The translations under genes were made by a program, and so were the position numbers. From Pogostemon cablin (taxonomy: Eukaryota > Streptophyta > Magnoliopsida > Lamiales > Lamiaceae), in the NCBI GenBank assembly GCA_023678885.1, contig CM042985.1, positions 21,492,465-21,556,464 of the forward strand: a stretch of 64,000 bases of DNA, written 5' to 3'. Of this stretch, positions 32,915-45,222 are shown piece by piece. Under the pieces are notes generated by a model. It was given only the letters and a program-made list of their open reading frames with translations, was not told where the DNA came from and ran no database searches. Every line of letters starts with the position of its first letter. Positions within the stretch are counted from its first letter, which is position 1.

Positions 32915-33138
32915 GGCAAAGACTTGTGTGAGACGGTCAGAAAGTGATAATTTTTATACTAAAATGTGATACTAAATTAATGAAAATTGATAATGTTATT
33001 TCATGAACAATTTATAGTACTAATGAAAAGTGATAAACATTTTATAGCGAAAGTGATAATGTTTTATAGCGAAAGTGATAACTATTTTAAAATATATAAA
33101 ATGGTCTCATGTGAGATGGTCTCACGCAATACCTACCC
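32915..33138. mobile_element. GTCTCAC-type MITE, tandem copy 1
   Basis: 224 bp, GGCAAAGACTTGTGTGAGAC to ATACCTACCC, flanked on both sides by ATGACAA (32908-32914, 33139-33145). Interior AAAGTGATAA units as in the copy at 24650. Confidence 0.78.
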
Positions 33139-33145
33139 ATGACAA

Positions 33146-33394
33146 GGCAAAGTTTTGTGTGAGACCGTCTCGCGTAAGGGCTTACGTGAGACGGTCAGAA
33201 ATTGATAACTTTATACTAAAATGTGATACTAAATTAATAAAAAGTAATAATGTTATTTCATGAACAATTTATAGTATTAATGAAAAGTAATAACATTTTA
33301 TAACGAAAGTGATAATATTTTATAGTGAAAGTGATAACTATTTTAAAAGATATAAAATTGTCTCACGTGAGACGATCTCATGCAAGAGCTACCC
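33146..33394. mobile_element. GTCTCAC-type MITE, tandem copy 2
   Basis: 249 bp, begins GGCAAAGTTTTGTGTGAGAC seven bases after copy 1 and ends AGAGCTACCC. Right flank AAATAACAA is only partly like ATGACAA. Either a tandem duplication or a second insertion next to the first. Confidence 0.75.
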
Positions 33395-34432
33395 AAATAA
33401 CAAAATACCATTGAGAGTATAGCGAAATTGGTAAATGTTATTTCATTGGAAACGATTTCTAATTTTTTTAGTGAAATTGGAAATTCAAGTATAAAAGCAT
33501 AAATTTAAATAAATAATTTAAAGCAATTCCATTGAGAGTATAAAGTTTGACGGTGCTCGACTTAGTTATCTTTATTAATGTTTCGTGTGTTTTTTTTATA
33601 GTTTTCTATCTTTTGTTTTGTTTATTTTTGGTCGAGTATTTTATACTTTTTTGTTTCTAAATATTATTTAAAATTTCATGAATATTAAATTTTAAAAAAA
33701 AAGTTAGTTATCTTAAATGTTACACGGATGATTGTTGTTATTTTGCCGGTAAAATATTATGCGAGAGTTTTATGAAATGAATAAGAAGTGATATCATTTT
33801 AATAAAAGCTAAAATTTACGTGCTTTGGAATACCGTGTCTTTAAATTTCACATTTTTTCGAAAGTTATACCTTTTAATATTAAATCAATAATTTATATTA
33901 TTCTTATTTCAGGTTATTTGTTTCAATGAATATACCCTACTAATTAAAGTCTATACTTTTTAGAATAAAATGTGATACCTTACATATTGTGCACCCGAAA
34001 ACACAAGAGATCAACTCTAATAATTATCGAAATGGGATAATTTTAGATTTAGTCCCGTAAAAATTGTTCAATGCCAAAAATGCCTCAAAATTGGCAAATT
34101 TAGTCTCATAGGAATTTTTCATGAAAATCTGACGAAATATTCTCAACCATTAACAAGACCAAAATGGACAATGTCTATTTTGAAAGACAGAAAATAATAT
34201 AAATCTAGTAGTTTATAATAATATAAGTTAATTTGGGATGAAATTTTTCGAAAATTATGATTACAATATTCTTATGGGACCAAAACCGCTAGCTATGAGA
34301 CCAGTGTATTCCTACGAGACTATAATTGAATTGAAGGAATTCTTATAGGACCAAATGTGATATTTTCCTTATCGAAGTAGATGCATGTTTCAAGTCTCGT
34401 TCAAATTTTAATTAGTTGAATCAACTGTACAG

Positions 34433-34770
34433 AATTCAAGTATTTCCCAGGAGCCCATAATGTGTACAAAGTGAATGGGACGGCTTTCCAACAGTGTCTG
34501 GTTCCACCACCGTCAGAGGCTTTGCATAGCGGAGCAGATGTGATTACCCTTGCAACGCCTGGGAAGAAGTGGTACATTTGTGGTGTTGGTAGCCATTGTG
34601 GTAAAGGGATGAAGCTTGTCATTACAGTTTATTCTAATACCTCATTTCCTTTACCATCCTCTTCTCCGTCTCCGTCTCCTTCTCCATCTCCCGCTAATGG
34701 AGCTCCGGAAATGCGCGTGAAAAAGCCAATCAGGTTCGGGAATAACTGGAAACTGAAGATTCACTTTTGA
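34433..34770 (+). CDS. Phytocyanin, exon 2
   Basis: With exon 1 this gives 165 residues in frame (160+338 nt). The joined domain has the four type-1 copper ligands expected of a uclacyanin-like phytocyanin: His62 (GAHNVYKV), Cys103 (WYICG), His108 (SHC) and Met113 (GKGMKL). Cys75 and Cys109 should form the conserved disulfide. The role of the family is single-electron transfer at the cell surface or apoplast; substrate unknown. After the domain comes a short Ser-Pro repeat (about residues 127-141), as in arabinogalactan-like phytocyanins. The last ~24 residues (EMRVKKPIRFGNNWKLKIHF) are basic and not hydrophobic, so the GPI-anchor signal that many relatives carry is missing. AATAAA-like sequence lies near 34899. 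Confidence 0.9.
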
Positions 34771-35102
34771 TTCATAAGGTCACCGTGAGCCAAAATTAAT
34801 AATGTCGTTTGAGGAGCTACAAAGGATGGTGTTTTAAGGTTTTAGCTTTTTGAGTGAATTGGACTAGCTTTTGTCATATTTTATTTAAGAGACACCTAAA
34901 TAAATTATATGTAACATCGTATATTTTTAAGAAAATACATTCTTGAATCTAAATTTTAATCTAATTAGATTTGCGGACGCATAAGACTAACTTAAAACTT
35001 AACAATCATCAAGGATATAATATAAACAAATAAATAAATCATTGATGAAATCTGGTGAATTAAAGTAAATAATGTTTGTTTAGTTCTTGCAAAAAGAAAA
35101 TT
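34771..35102. other. 3' flank of the phytocyanin gene
   Basis: AT-rich, contains the likely 3' UTR and AATAAA-like signals near 34899. No other feature seen. Confidence 0.5.
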
Positions 35103-35470
35103 TTTACCCGGCACGCACGGAACAGGGACATTTTTGAAATATTTATATATATATAATTTTCTTTTTTTATAAGGTTAATAGAATTTCCTTAAAATGCGAG
35201 GAGTGTTTTTTTATACCTGGCCGTGCTTATATTTTTCTTTTGTATTTTGTAATTTTTTTAGAACCATTCAACGTATATTTCTTTTTACTGCTTCTATTCT
35301 TTCCTCTTGGTTTCTTTTTTTGTTACAATTAAATATTAGAAAGCTTGATTTTCTCTTCTTAGGATTAATTATGAGAATTTTGCAATTTCGAATTCCTTGC
35401 AGGATAACATTGGTCATGAAAAAGCATCAACATAAATGATGAAAAAAATAAAAAGTAAGGATAGGTTTAT
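35103..35470 (+). repeat. Left arm of a ~365-bp inverted repeat pair
   Basis: From about GCACGCACGGAACAGGGACA to AAAAAGTAAGGATAGGTT. The reverse complement of 52418-52785 matches over the whole length at roughly 85% by eye, with shared stretches such as TGCGAGGAGTGTTTTTTTAT and AGGATTAATTATGA. The outer flanks do not match and no target duplication is visible. Confidence 0.8.
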
Positions 35471-36261
35471 ACGCTCGTCTCCACAATTCAATATCTACAT
35501 GCCGAATTTTCAGATCATCAATTATCAAGATATATAGCATTTTACTTGCAAATGACAATGGACAAAAGGATGAATTTAGAACAATTCGAATTAAAATAAC
35601 TGTATTTAACAGACATTCAATATGTCATGTATACTTATGCAAAGTGACTTGCAACATTTGCTAATTCCTTACAATGACAATCATGATGCAGATTCAACAC
35701 AAGTTAAACAAAATAATCTATTACAAAGAATATAATCAACATCATATAGATTGTTTCTATAGATTACTCTCCTTTCTATTTAGCAATTGCTTTATAAGAG
35801 CATGGAAAATAACTTGAACATGCAATCAAGTATCCAGAAAAATCTGTCAATGCACTGTCACATTAGATAAACTTTTTCATGAGGCAGATGTCATTCAATA
35901 AATGATCAGCAAGCTTACAGATATGTGAACTTGAACCGTGCGTTGCACCGGCAGGAACTTTGTTAAATATTTTTTTATCTAAACGTGGGCCGTGCTTGAT
36001 TCGTGTAGGGATGGTAATAGGTAGGGTACCACTTACTTTGGCTACCCGTATCCGTTCCGTATTCGATTTAAAAATTACTATCTGTACTCGTACCCGTCCC
36101 ATTAAAAGAATTTATTACGATACTCGTATCTGTTCCATATCCATTTATTAATACTGCGATTATACATACCCATTTAGTATTCATTTATTAATTGATTAAT
36201 AATTGATAAATATAAAAAAGTAATAATTGATTAAGAAAAAGTGATAACCAATCTAACCAAG

Positions 36262-36484
36262 GAAACATTATGTCCTAAACCACTGAGTACAGTATACCAA
36301 AAACTAATGCGGTAAATCTTAATTTCACCCTTGGAATGAACACTATTCCCTACCGGTAATAAACCCTTGGGGCACAGTATATCCTAAACCACTGGGTAAG
36401 AGTATACTATAAACAACAATGTTGAAGTCGTAATTTCACAATTGGAACAAAAACTAAACCGATAAATATTAAACCCTCGGAGGA
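36262..36484. repeat. ~111-bp degenerate direct duplication
   Basis: Two units share ATGTCCTAAACCACTGAGTA / ATATCCTAAACCACTGGGTA, AGTATAC and TAATTTCACCCTTGGAA / TAATTTCACAATTGGAA, ending AAACCCTTGG / AAACCCTCGG. Confidence 0.75.
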
Positions 36485-37443
36485 CATTATTTTAATATCA
36501 TGAAATTTTATATCATTAATTATTTAAATACCCCTAATTATTTATGAATACCCGTACCCATATCATTTAAATATCCACCCATACTTGTTTCATTGAAAAA
36601 TTCATTACAATATATGTCCGTCTCAAACTCGTTCATCAATACAAGCAAGTTACTCCTACTAATTTAATAAATAAATATATATATATATATTTATTTATTT
36701 ATTTATTTTTTATATTTTTAGTGATTAAATTAGTACTATTTTAAATAAATAATTACACTATTATTAACTAAATATATAAAATATAAAGTATAAAATAAAA
36801 AAAATTCTTTTGAAATTAGCTGCTTGAAAATGTAAACAATTGAGAAAAAAAAAAGAGTTTCTTCGTTAGGTATGTATACCCAAGTTATTATATTATTTTG
36901 GGCGGAAAATATTATTAACTTATTTGAAAAATAAATAATTGAAATATAAAAAAATATATATCATACTTATTTTTTACTTTTACTTCTATACATATAATAT
37001 CTATTTTTAATGTAATATTTATTATTTTTTGAATATCACAATTTTATATTTATCAATTATATAGATTTCCCTATTTATATATGGGTACATGTTCATTTAT
37101 CTATTTAAATATCAAATACCCGTACTCATGTTTGTTACCGTGTTTGTTACGTTTAAAAATTCATTACAGTATTACATGCAAGTTACTTGTACCCGTTTAA
37201 TAAATATTATTTTGTATATATTATATATTATTTAGCGATTTAATTAAAATTTTAAATAAGATTATATTATTACCAATTAATTTTAAAATAAATATAATAT
37301 AATCCTTTTAAATAAATATGATTAAAAAAAGACTTACACATTTTAATTAAATATATAAAACATTTCATTATATATAACTTATATAGAAAGGGTACCCGCA
37401 AATATCCAATGAGTATACTTGTATTTGTTACAAATCTTAATTG

Positions 37444-37727
37444 AGCACTCTCTTGTGAGACAGATTATTTGTGAGACGGGTCGATCCATCACTAAAATAT
37501 GTTTATTATATAAATAAAATATGCTTATCTAGTAGTTAAAGTATGTTATTAATAAATCATATTATAACACATTAAAATCATACTTTAATGCATAATCAGC
37601 ATAGTTTGGAAGTACATACTTTATCAACCATTAAACATATTTTATCTAAACAATGGACATACTTTAGTGATTGATCGACCCATTTCACGCCAGTCTCACA
37701 AATAGCTCTCGTCTCACAAGAGACTTT
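37444..37727. mobile_element. Palindromic MITE with CTCTTGTGAGAC termini
   Basis: Left ACTCTCTTGTGAGACAG and right (reverse-complemented) AGTCTCTTGTGAGACGAG, then shared TTTGTGAGAC and GGGTCGATC and inward AAAGTATG units. About 284 bp. No clear target duplication. Related to the worn copy at 32150-32360. Confidence 0.65.
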
Positions 37728-40039
37728 GTCATCCTAATTTTGGATTTTTTTTAACTATTTGTATCTATCTTAAAACCGGTTAGAACAACTTACACCAATT
37801 CCAATAGGGTTGGGGTAAAACATATACATAAAATATATTTATTAGAGTTAACAATATCGGTGTTATGGGTATCGTATCCCATATCCATTAAATGTTCACC
37901 ATCTGTACCCGTACCAGTCCCATTTTTAAAATTCATTATGATATCCGTATTTATTCCAAAGAAATTTCAATACCACAAGTTACAATTACCTATTTAAAAC
38001 TAATTTATTTAATATATTTATATTTTTCAGTGATTAAATTAATATTTTAAAATAAATAATTATAATGTTATTAAATATAAAATAAATTCTCCCTCTGTAT
38101 ATATAAAGGTGTGTGAGAACCCTTAATAGTATCCATTTAAATGTCCACCACCTGTACCTAATATCCCATTTTAAAAATTCATTATGATATCTATAATCAT
38201 CACAAACCTTTTTTTATCAATACCATCAAGTTATTCATACTTATTTAATACTCTTACTAATTTTTTTTTTTTATATATTTATATTTTTAGTGATTAAATT
38301 TTATATTTAAAATAAAAAAATTATACTATTATTAACTATAGAACAAATCGGTGCACCCTTACATACCTTGTGCACCTGGGATACAAGAGATCAACTCTTT
38401 AATATGGTATGTATATATCTTTTTAATAATATCAAATTTTATTACTAAGAAATTAGTAATTCTAACATACAATATGATCAAATTTTGATCATATTGTTAG
38501 TATACTCGTACCCGTATATGGAAAGATTAGGGATGGCAATGGGTAGAATACATGCTAATTTAGGAGTTCACATACGCCCGCTTAATTTTCAACTATCCTT
38601 ATCCGTACTTGTCCCGTAAAAAAAAATTATTATGATACTTGTACCTGTCTCAAACCCGTGTATACCTACAAATTACTCGTACCCGTATGATATTTATATT
38701 TTCATATATCAAAACTCGTGGACTAAGAAAATCGGTTGAACCAGTCCAACCGATTATGTATATATATTTTTAAATTTTTAAAATTTTCATTTTTTAAAAA
38801 AACTTTTATTTTTATTTGTATGATGTTTTACTTTTATAATTTTTCTTAGAACATTATTTAAATATTAAATTAAATATGAATTATAGTATTGTACATGTAT
38901 ATTATAACTATGTATGGATTTTGAACTGTAAATATTTTTATTTTATCATATTTTTTTAAATTGAAATTTAAATAATTTATTTTTATTTTTATTTAAATGG
39001 GCTCACGTGAGACGATTCCACGCAAGATTTACCTTATAATTTTATGTTTATCAATTATTTAGGAACACCTTATTATTTTGAAATACTCGTAGTCATATCC
39101 ATTTAAAAATCTAACACTCATACATATATCTATTTCATTTTAAAATTCATTACAATATTTGTATACATTTAAATATATATTTTATTTTTGTCAGAACTTA
39201 TATTTGATTGTTTTTCAAAAAATAGTCTTAAAAAGGTTAATAAAAATCTTTCATTTAGAATTGAAGGAGTATATTGTTATATTTAAATAACGCATTAAAA
39301 AATTATATAATAATAATTCTAATATATTTTTTGCATGTTTAAAATTAAAGTATTTTATGATCAATTAAGTTTTGTTTTTAGGGTAAAATGTATTTGTATT
39401 TAGTAAATGATAAATTATAACTATACTATTTTAACTAAAACTAATATTATTTAAGACACGATATGACGATTAAAATAATGTACCATCTAAATCTTAATTT
39501 ATTGTAGATAACCAATCAATATTCAAAACAATAAAAGATAATTAACAACTTTATTTTTTTGTTTTTTTTTTTCAGATGCTATGACAATGAATTGATAAAG
39601 CTTCATTCAAAAGCCAATCAACACCAAAATCATATTATAAATTCACCAATAATTCACTCAATCACTATGAGGAAAATACCATCCATTTTTTAAAGTGTGA
39701 GAGAAAAAAGTACCATACCATATGCATAAGCGTTAACCACCAATAATTGCTTGAGTGCAAACTAAAACAAAAAAAATCCATACCTAAATTACAGTGCTAG
39801 TATTTCTCCAACTTATGATGCAAAATGAGAAATTCAAGAACCTAATCAGTTAAATAATTTATTAGCAAATTTCTCGTATGATTATACCACCAAATCTTCT
39901 CTTTTTCAAGTTCAGTAAGTATATTTGAACTATCGATTCATTGAATGTTAATTTACAAATTATCTCATAAAAACATCAAAGGACAAATATTTTCTTAAAT
40001 ATGGAGTATAATTACACAAACTTTTTTAAAAATCAATTT

Positions 40040-40141
40040 TCCAAAAAATCAAACTTTAAATAGTTTCCTAATTTTTTCATTTGAACAACCACTGGAGAAG
40101 GTATTATACTTTCATCAGACACCTCCAAATTCAAATCCCTT
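40040..40141 (-). other. Exon-like segment, unknown
   Basis: The minus strand reads DLNLEVSDESIIPSPVVVQM then KKLGNYLK in one frame after a possible GAAG acceptor. No family recognised. Could be chance. Confidence 0.2.
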
Positions 40142-40454
40142 CACTCTTGAGACAATAAAACTTTAATTAACATGCCACCTTTGAGATAATAAAACTTTAA
40201 TTAACATGCAATTTAATCCATATCCCAACCTATGTCATACTCCTTTTCTCTAACTTATATCGTGACAACTGGAAAGATAGGAGATAAGAGAAGTGATAGC
40301 ACCTGGGGATATAAGATTTTCAAAAAAATCATAATCATAGAGTTCAATTCTATATATTTTAAAAAAAAAGACTATTTCAAATTCAGCAGTAATTAAGATC
40401 TTATATCATCAAGTAGAAGAATGTTTAATAGATACTATCTGAAAATCATAAGCC

Positions 40455-41653
40455 TGTTAGATTGTATACTAAAAGTCTAGCTTTTGTATCAAATAATGTT
40501 TTAATAATTTATTTGAAATGAGAATCAAATGATCAAACGTTTTGCATATTATAAATTATTTATATGATTTATGCAAAAGTTCATTTACTTTATACTGTAG
40601 ATAATATGGTGTGAGACAACACGCGGAAGATCATATTATCAGTTTTCTTATAAAGTATAAATAGATGTTCACAATCGAGATAGACAGGGATAATCTATCG
40701 GGATGGTTGTAGTGTAATTTGGTATTGGTTTGTCTTGACTATAAAATCACATTAGTATGCTTTGTATGTATTGAGTAGGACCGCTTGAGATTGTTCGACT
40801 TATACTGACTATATAGAAGAACTTGATCTCAGTTATTATGGATGTTCTTGCTCTCAATGCCTATACAATAACCTCTCACGTAAGCCAGTATTTATCTCTT
40901 TGATTCATCAATGGGTGAGATTTATATATTGAATCAATAAACTCGGTGAGTTGGGAAATAGTATCATCTCTATGGTACGCTATTGATTGTAGAAGGAATT
41001 CGTGTCCTATTAAATAGGTTGATGATGTCCCCTTGAGGAGTTCAAAAAGATTATCATGTAAATCTTGCAAGTGAATTAATTCCGGCATGAAAATAAGGTT
41101 GAGTGGTACTACTCTCGGATGAGATATTAATTAATGGAGTTGTCAGTAACTTAATTAATTAATGGGCATTGTATATCTTAAACATGGGGAGACTGTCGAG
41201 CTCATAATAAGAAGAAGCCTATAATGTAATTATGGGATTAGAGCGGCAATGCAGTAATAATATTTTAGTGGACTATGTTATTGTTATTGGACTTAAGTAT
41301 AAGTTTTGGGCTAAACTTGGATACTTAAGCCCAATGGAGCCCGACTCTAATTTCACCTCCTGATCCCTGTTGTAGCCCATAAATAAGTCATCTAAGCTTC
41401 TTGGAACCCTAGAATACTCGCCTCTTTTGACGTGTAATACAAGGAGAGAAGCAGATTGAGAAGATCGTTGCCCACATGACGTCAGGATTGGACTTGGGAA
41501 TACAGCAGAAGATCAAGAGATTGTTTTCTGCAAGCTATTCATCATCAACATACCCTGGTGAAAGGTAATACATTTCCATCTTATTGCTTCCACTGGATTA
41601 GAAACGCATGGAACCCTAACAGTTCACACTAACCAAACGATCGAATGCCAACA
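40455..41653 (+). repeat. Solo LTR of the copia-A family
   Basis: Begins TGTTAGATTGTATAC and ends ATGCCAACA, 1199 bp, shorter than the 1.39-kb relatives through internal deletions (mainly near 41470-41540). Flanks AAGCC (40450-40454) and AAGTC (41654-41658) match at four of five bases. No internal sequence follows, so this is a product of LTR-LTR recombination. Confidence 0.88.
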
Positions 41654-42511
41654 AAGTCAACTACATTCAATATGTGTAGACATTAATTAAGTAAACACTA
41701 TAAAGTACAATAGAGTCATTCATCAGATATTTTCACCTACAATGATATCAATAGAAATAGAAATTTCTAGTTTTTAAGATAGATGACAACTTTTTTTAAC
41801 TCCATAGGCCATATAGTATGTTAAGATAGAAGACAATAGAATCATTCACATCATATCCTTAAGGATCTTTGCTCATGTATTTAAATAGATGATCAACTGT
41901 AGCAAGGTTTATATCACTGAAATAAAACTTGACCTGTATAGGATAACAAAAATGCATTCAAAAGGATATTAGTTGAAAGAACAAAAATACCTGAAATTTT
42001 ATAACCACACCCTAAAGAGTACCATGAATTGCATTAAGGCTCACAGACTCATATGTAAAAGTTATAAGCAAGTATTCATGCACAACAATATGCAATTCAA
42101 ATAAGACTCACAGGCCAAGATAAAACGATATATGCCACAATTATTTTCAAGCACAACAATACCTGATTCAAACATAGGCTCACAAGTCAGGAAAAATGAT
42201 TACTCAAAGCAAGTATGTGAGACTATTGGTATTTTAGCATAGTCATCTCTTGGCTTAAAGAATCTTTTTTAACAAAAAGATTAAAGCAGATTTATTTCTT
42301 GTACAAAAATATTACTACACATTATTGTTTATACTATCCTCATTTTCTATGGGATGTGTGGGTCTAACACTTTACCTCAACAACTAGATGCGTACTTTTC
42401 TTATATATGCTTAATGCATCACCAATAATCTGTACTTCCTTCATGCATAAGTGACGTGATTAATTAAATATATCCTAGAAAAGACTTGTTAATTTGTGTA
42501 AGAACCATTAC

Positions 42512-42554
42512 CCGAATTTCAGGTTGTGGTACATAATTGTCTAAAGGTGCAATG
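42512..42554 (-). other. 43-nt exon-like segment with both splice borders
   Basis: On the minus strand TGCAG precedes and GTAATG follows a stretch coding IAPLDNYVPQPEIR. Short but protein-like. Function unknown. Confidence 0.25.
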
Positions 42555-43169
42555 CTGCAGGACACATTTCAAAATTAGTATCAAATAAGTTGGCATGTAA
42601 ACTATAGTAATATTTAAAGAGTTCCGTGTCAAATGACCATTAAAAATATGGATTTCAAATAAATTTACTATATGATGTAGGATTATTATTGAATTTGAAT
42701 ACAACAATCCATTTAGGGTCTGTTGATGCTTATAATGAAGACCTATATCAGAGAAGAACAGATAACTTAGATATGTCAACTAAAATCATGATTAGATACA
42801 TACATATAAAAGAATATAAATATAATGGTTGTCTAATCACCATTAGATTCCACTTTCACCACCTATGTGTAAGAGAACACAATACAAAATACAAATAAAT
42901 ATTTATAACAGATCACAAAATAGGTTGATTTTCCATAAACTATTCAAAGTTTTATGATCAATTAACACATTAGCTTCTTTTAAAATTTGGATAATTTAAT
43001 GTTCTCCCTATTCCCTAAATTATGAAGATCAATGTATAGTTATTCATAATAAAAAAATACAAACTACTGTTGATGATAAAAGTATAAATTTAGTTTGCTC
43101 CAGCAAAAGACTGCTAAATTTCAATATCTTTTGGTTTTATCTTTCAACTATGTAAAACTAATTAAACTG

Positions 43170-43373
43170 CTAATGTGTTTTAAGTTGCTGAACAACTACA
43201 ACCACATCTTTAGCCACATCTTTAGATGTATCAAAATTCATAGTTGACAGTACACCGAGATGGTTTTTAGTTGAGTACATGCTGGTGAAAATTTTAAGTT
43301 TGACCAACTTTTTGTGGTTTTTAAGAACAGAACTTAAAAATTTCTCATTGCAAAATAGAAGAAATATTTGCAA
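43170..43373 (-). other. Exon-like ORF, unknown
   Basis: A 67-codon minus-strand ORF ending in a stop, with non-repetitive, protein-like composition (KIFTSMYSTKNHLGVLSTMN, then FDTSKDVAKDVVVVVQQL). Could be a terminal exon. No domain recognised. Confidence 0.25.
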
Positions 43374-45000
43374 GATTTTAATAGGAATATATGGTTAATC
43401 AATTGCACACAAAATAATTATCACAAAACTATGAAGATTATAATTCAATTCACAATCAAATTGCAAGATATGTAATTGACATTATATATATATATAAGAG
43501 ATATATATAAAAAGTAAAAAAAATTGATAATATCGAAGTACCAAACATATAAATCAAAGTACTAATAGCCATCAGGCAAGTCTACATAATTTCTCTCTTG
43601 TGAAGATAATTGAAATTTTCTAAGATATAGTCTAATTTACTCTAGCCCCATCAATTATTTTGTTATAGTTTGGAGCCTTTCAATGCTCCTAGATCTTATC
43701 CAAGAAAACTTCAATAAGAACATAAATCCCATCATAATTTTTTAAGTTTAACAACACCATTTTTAACCATAAAATATTAACATCTTATACTCGGCTAATT
43801 AGTCTATTACTTCCAAAAAGGGCATATAGTAAACAATGCATAAAGGTAAGCCTCTTTGATTAAATAAACAATCCTAATTTAATTGTCAATCGTGATCTTG
43901 CCTGTATATAGCCAATCATGATCTTGCCTATTATATATTCAAGTTGCTACATATATAGAAGACATCTTAATTTACACACACCAATGCAGAGTAATTTTTC
44001 ATCAAGAAGACATCATAAAATCCCTAAATTAACAAAAGTTGATAGTAAATTCGTGAAGGTGAAGAAAATAATCTAATGTGTGGGAACTTCTATACTAGAT
44101 CCCAAAAACATAATAATTTGCAAGCTGCAACCTCATTATTGCATTGTTCATTTTGATCAAGTTGGGGGAGAAAAACCTATGATAGAAAAACTCATTTGAT
44201 AAATGTACCCTCTCGACTGTATAGTGAAAGTTAAAGGTTCAAGATCTTACTATAATGACATTATATATGGTAAGACAATAAGACCTTGGAGCTCCAAGAT
44301 CCTGCTATTATTTTTTTTCTCCTTACAATGATAAACATATTAAAGACGTAAAGTCTTTTTTTTAACTTACATTATTCAATCTTGTAAAGACGTAAAGTTG
44401 GCATGGACGACATAACAAAGTATCTCATACTGATTGCAGATGTTATAATATAAGCAACTCCGTATCCATAACAACTCATGTGAAGAAATACTCTAACCAC
44501 CAACATATCCTACCATATACAAATAAATGTTATATAAAAACTCTCGAAATCTTGTATTCATCTCAAGCACAAAGTCCCCAATCTAGTCTCTCGGTGCCTC
44601 ATTTCTAAAATAACACGCTGAGTCCATTTCACTAATTTAATCAATAAGACCTTTTTGTCATTAATTATTGTTTTGTTTTAGGTAACCTTTAATTCAACAT
44701 AAAAACATCAGTTTCAAACATGATTCAATTAACCATCAATTGTAAAATCTTTCAAACATTAAATCAGTCAAAGTGGTTTAGATCACATTTCAACACAATG
44801 TAGGTAATCATGTAGTAATCAATCATTATTTTACCTAGGTAAGATTCACAGCTTCAGCATAAATAATAAACATGATTCACAAATTTATCATGCAACCATT
44901 AAGCGTTAGCTATAAAAACACTTTCCAATGCCAATTATAAACATTCGATTAATAAAAAAATTAATTGAACCATAAAATAATCTATATCCCAGCTAATTAC

Positions 45001-45090
45001 CTGTTTCATGGCGATCCTTTCACCAGTTGAAGTTCCCAAAATAGCAGAAAATTTGAAGCATGGACAGTTAGTACATTGGTGAACCTCTTT
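45001..45090 (-). other. 90-nt exon-like segment with splice borders and a Cys pair
   Basis: On the minus strand CTAG precedes and GTAATT follows 30 codons: KEVHQCTNCPCFKFSAILGT then STGERIAMKQ. The CxxCxC pattern and in-phase borders make it the most exon-like of the minus-strand pieces. No family recognised. Confidence 0.35.
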
Positions 45091-45139
45091 CTAGCTATAC
45101 AACAATTTAAATCAACTGCATAATGATTATAAAAATATA

Positions 45140-45220
45140 CTCCCTCCATCTCAAAGATCCCTTCACACTTTATTTGTAATTTACAAATGAAGTGTGAAGG
45201 ATTCTCTGGGACGGAGGGAG
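45140..45220. mobile_element. 81-bp Stowaway hairpin MITE
   Basis: CTCCCTCCATCTCAAAGATC at the left and, reverse-complemented, CTCCCTCCGTCCCAGAGAAT at the right, flanked by TA (45138-45139, 45221-45222). The arms CCTTCACACTT and AAGTGTGAAGG continue into a near-complete hairpin with a short AT loop. Essentially only TIRs remain. Confidence 0.9.
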
Positions 45221-45222
45221 TA

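Larger units (their letters stand above)
31384..34432 (+). other. Phytocyanin intron, 3.05 kb, MITE-rich
   Basis: Runs from GTACG to TGTACAG. Family introns are generally a few hundred bases at most, as far as I know. This one contains a worn palindromic repeat (32150-32360), a 430-bp Mutator-like foldback and two GTCTCAC-type MITEs, accounting for roughly one third of its length; the remainder is AT-rich with no identifiable feature. Confidence 0.8.
36000..38560. repeat. Degenerate hAT-like repeats with TACCCGTACC motifs
   Basis: TAGGGATGGTAATAGGTAGG (about 36005) and TAGGGATGGCAATGGGTAG (about 38527) resemble the TIR of non-autonomous hAT elements. Between them are many ACCCGTACCCRTATCC-like stretches in a very AT-rich background. 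Probably several nested and truncated copies; individual ends not resolved. ORFs 35863-36102 and 35960-36151 fall in it and are not genes. Confidence 0.5.
41660..45139. other. Intergenic AT-rich sequence with scattered exon-like pieces
   Basis: No gene could be assembled. Three minus-strand segments with splice-like borders or protein-like composition are listed separately; the rest shows no feature. Confidence 0.4.

Noticed and set aside
35194..35439. 81-codon hydrophobic ORF in the left inverted repeat arm
   Set aside because: The right arm has indels and stops in the matching frame; composition is that of a T-rich repeat.
38088..38140. Possible Stowaway left end (CTCCCTCTGTATATATAAAG)
   Set aside because: No matching right end or TA-flanked partner could be found.
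39000..39040. GTCTCAC-type MITE end (GGGCTCACGTGAGACGATTC)
   Set aside because: Only one end is visible; the left half cannot be recognised, so no element is called.
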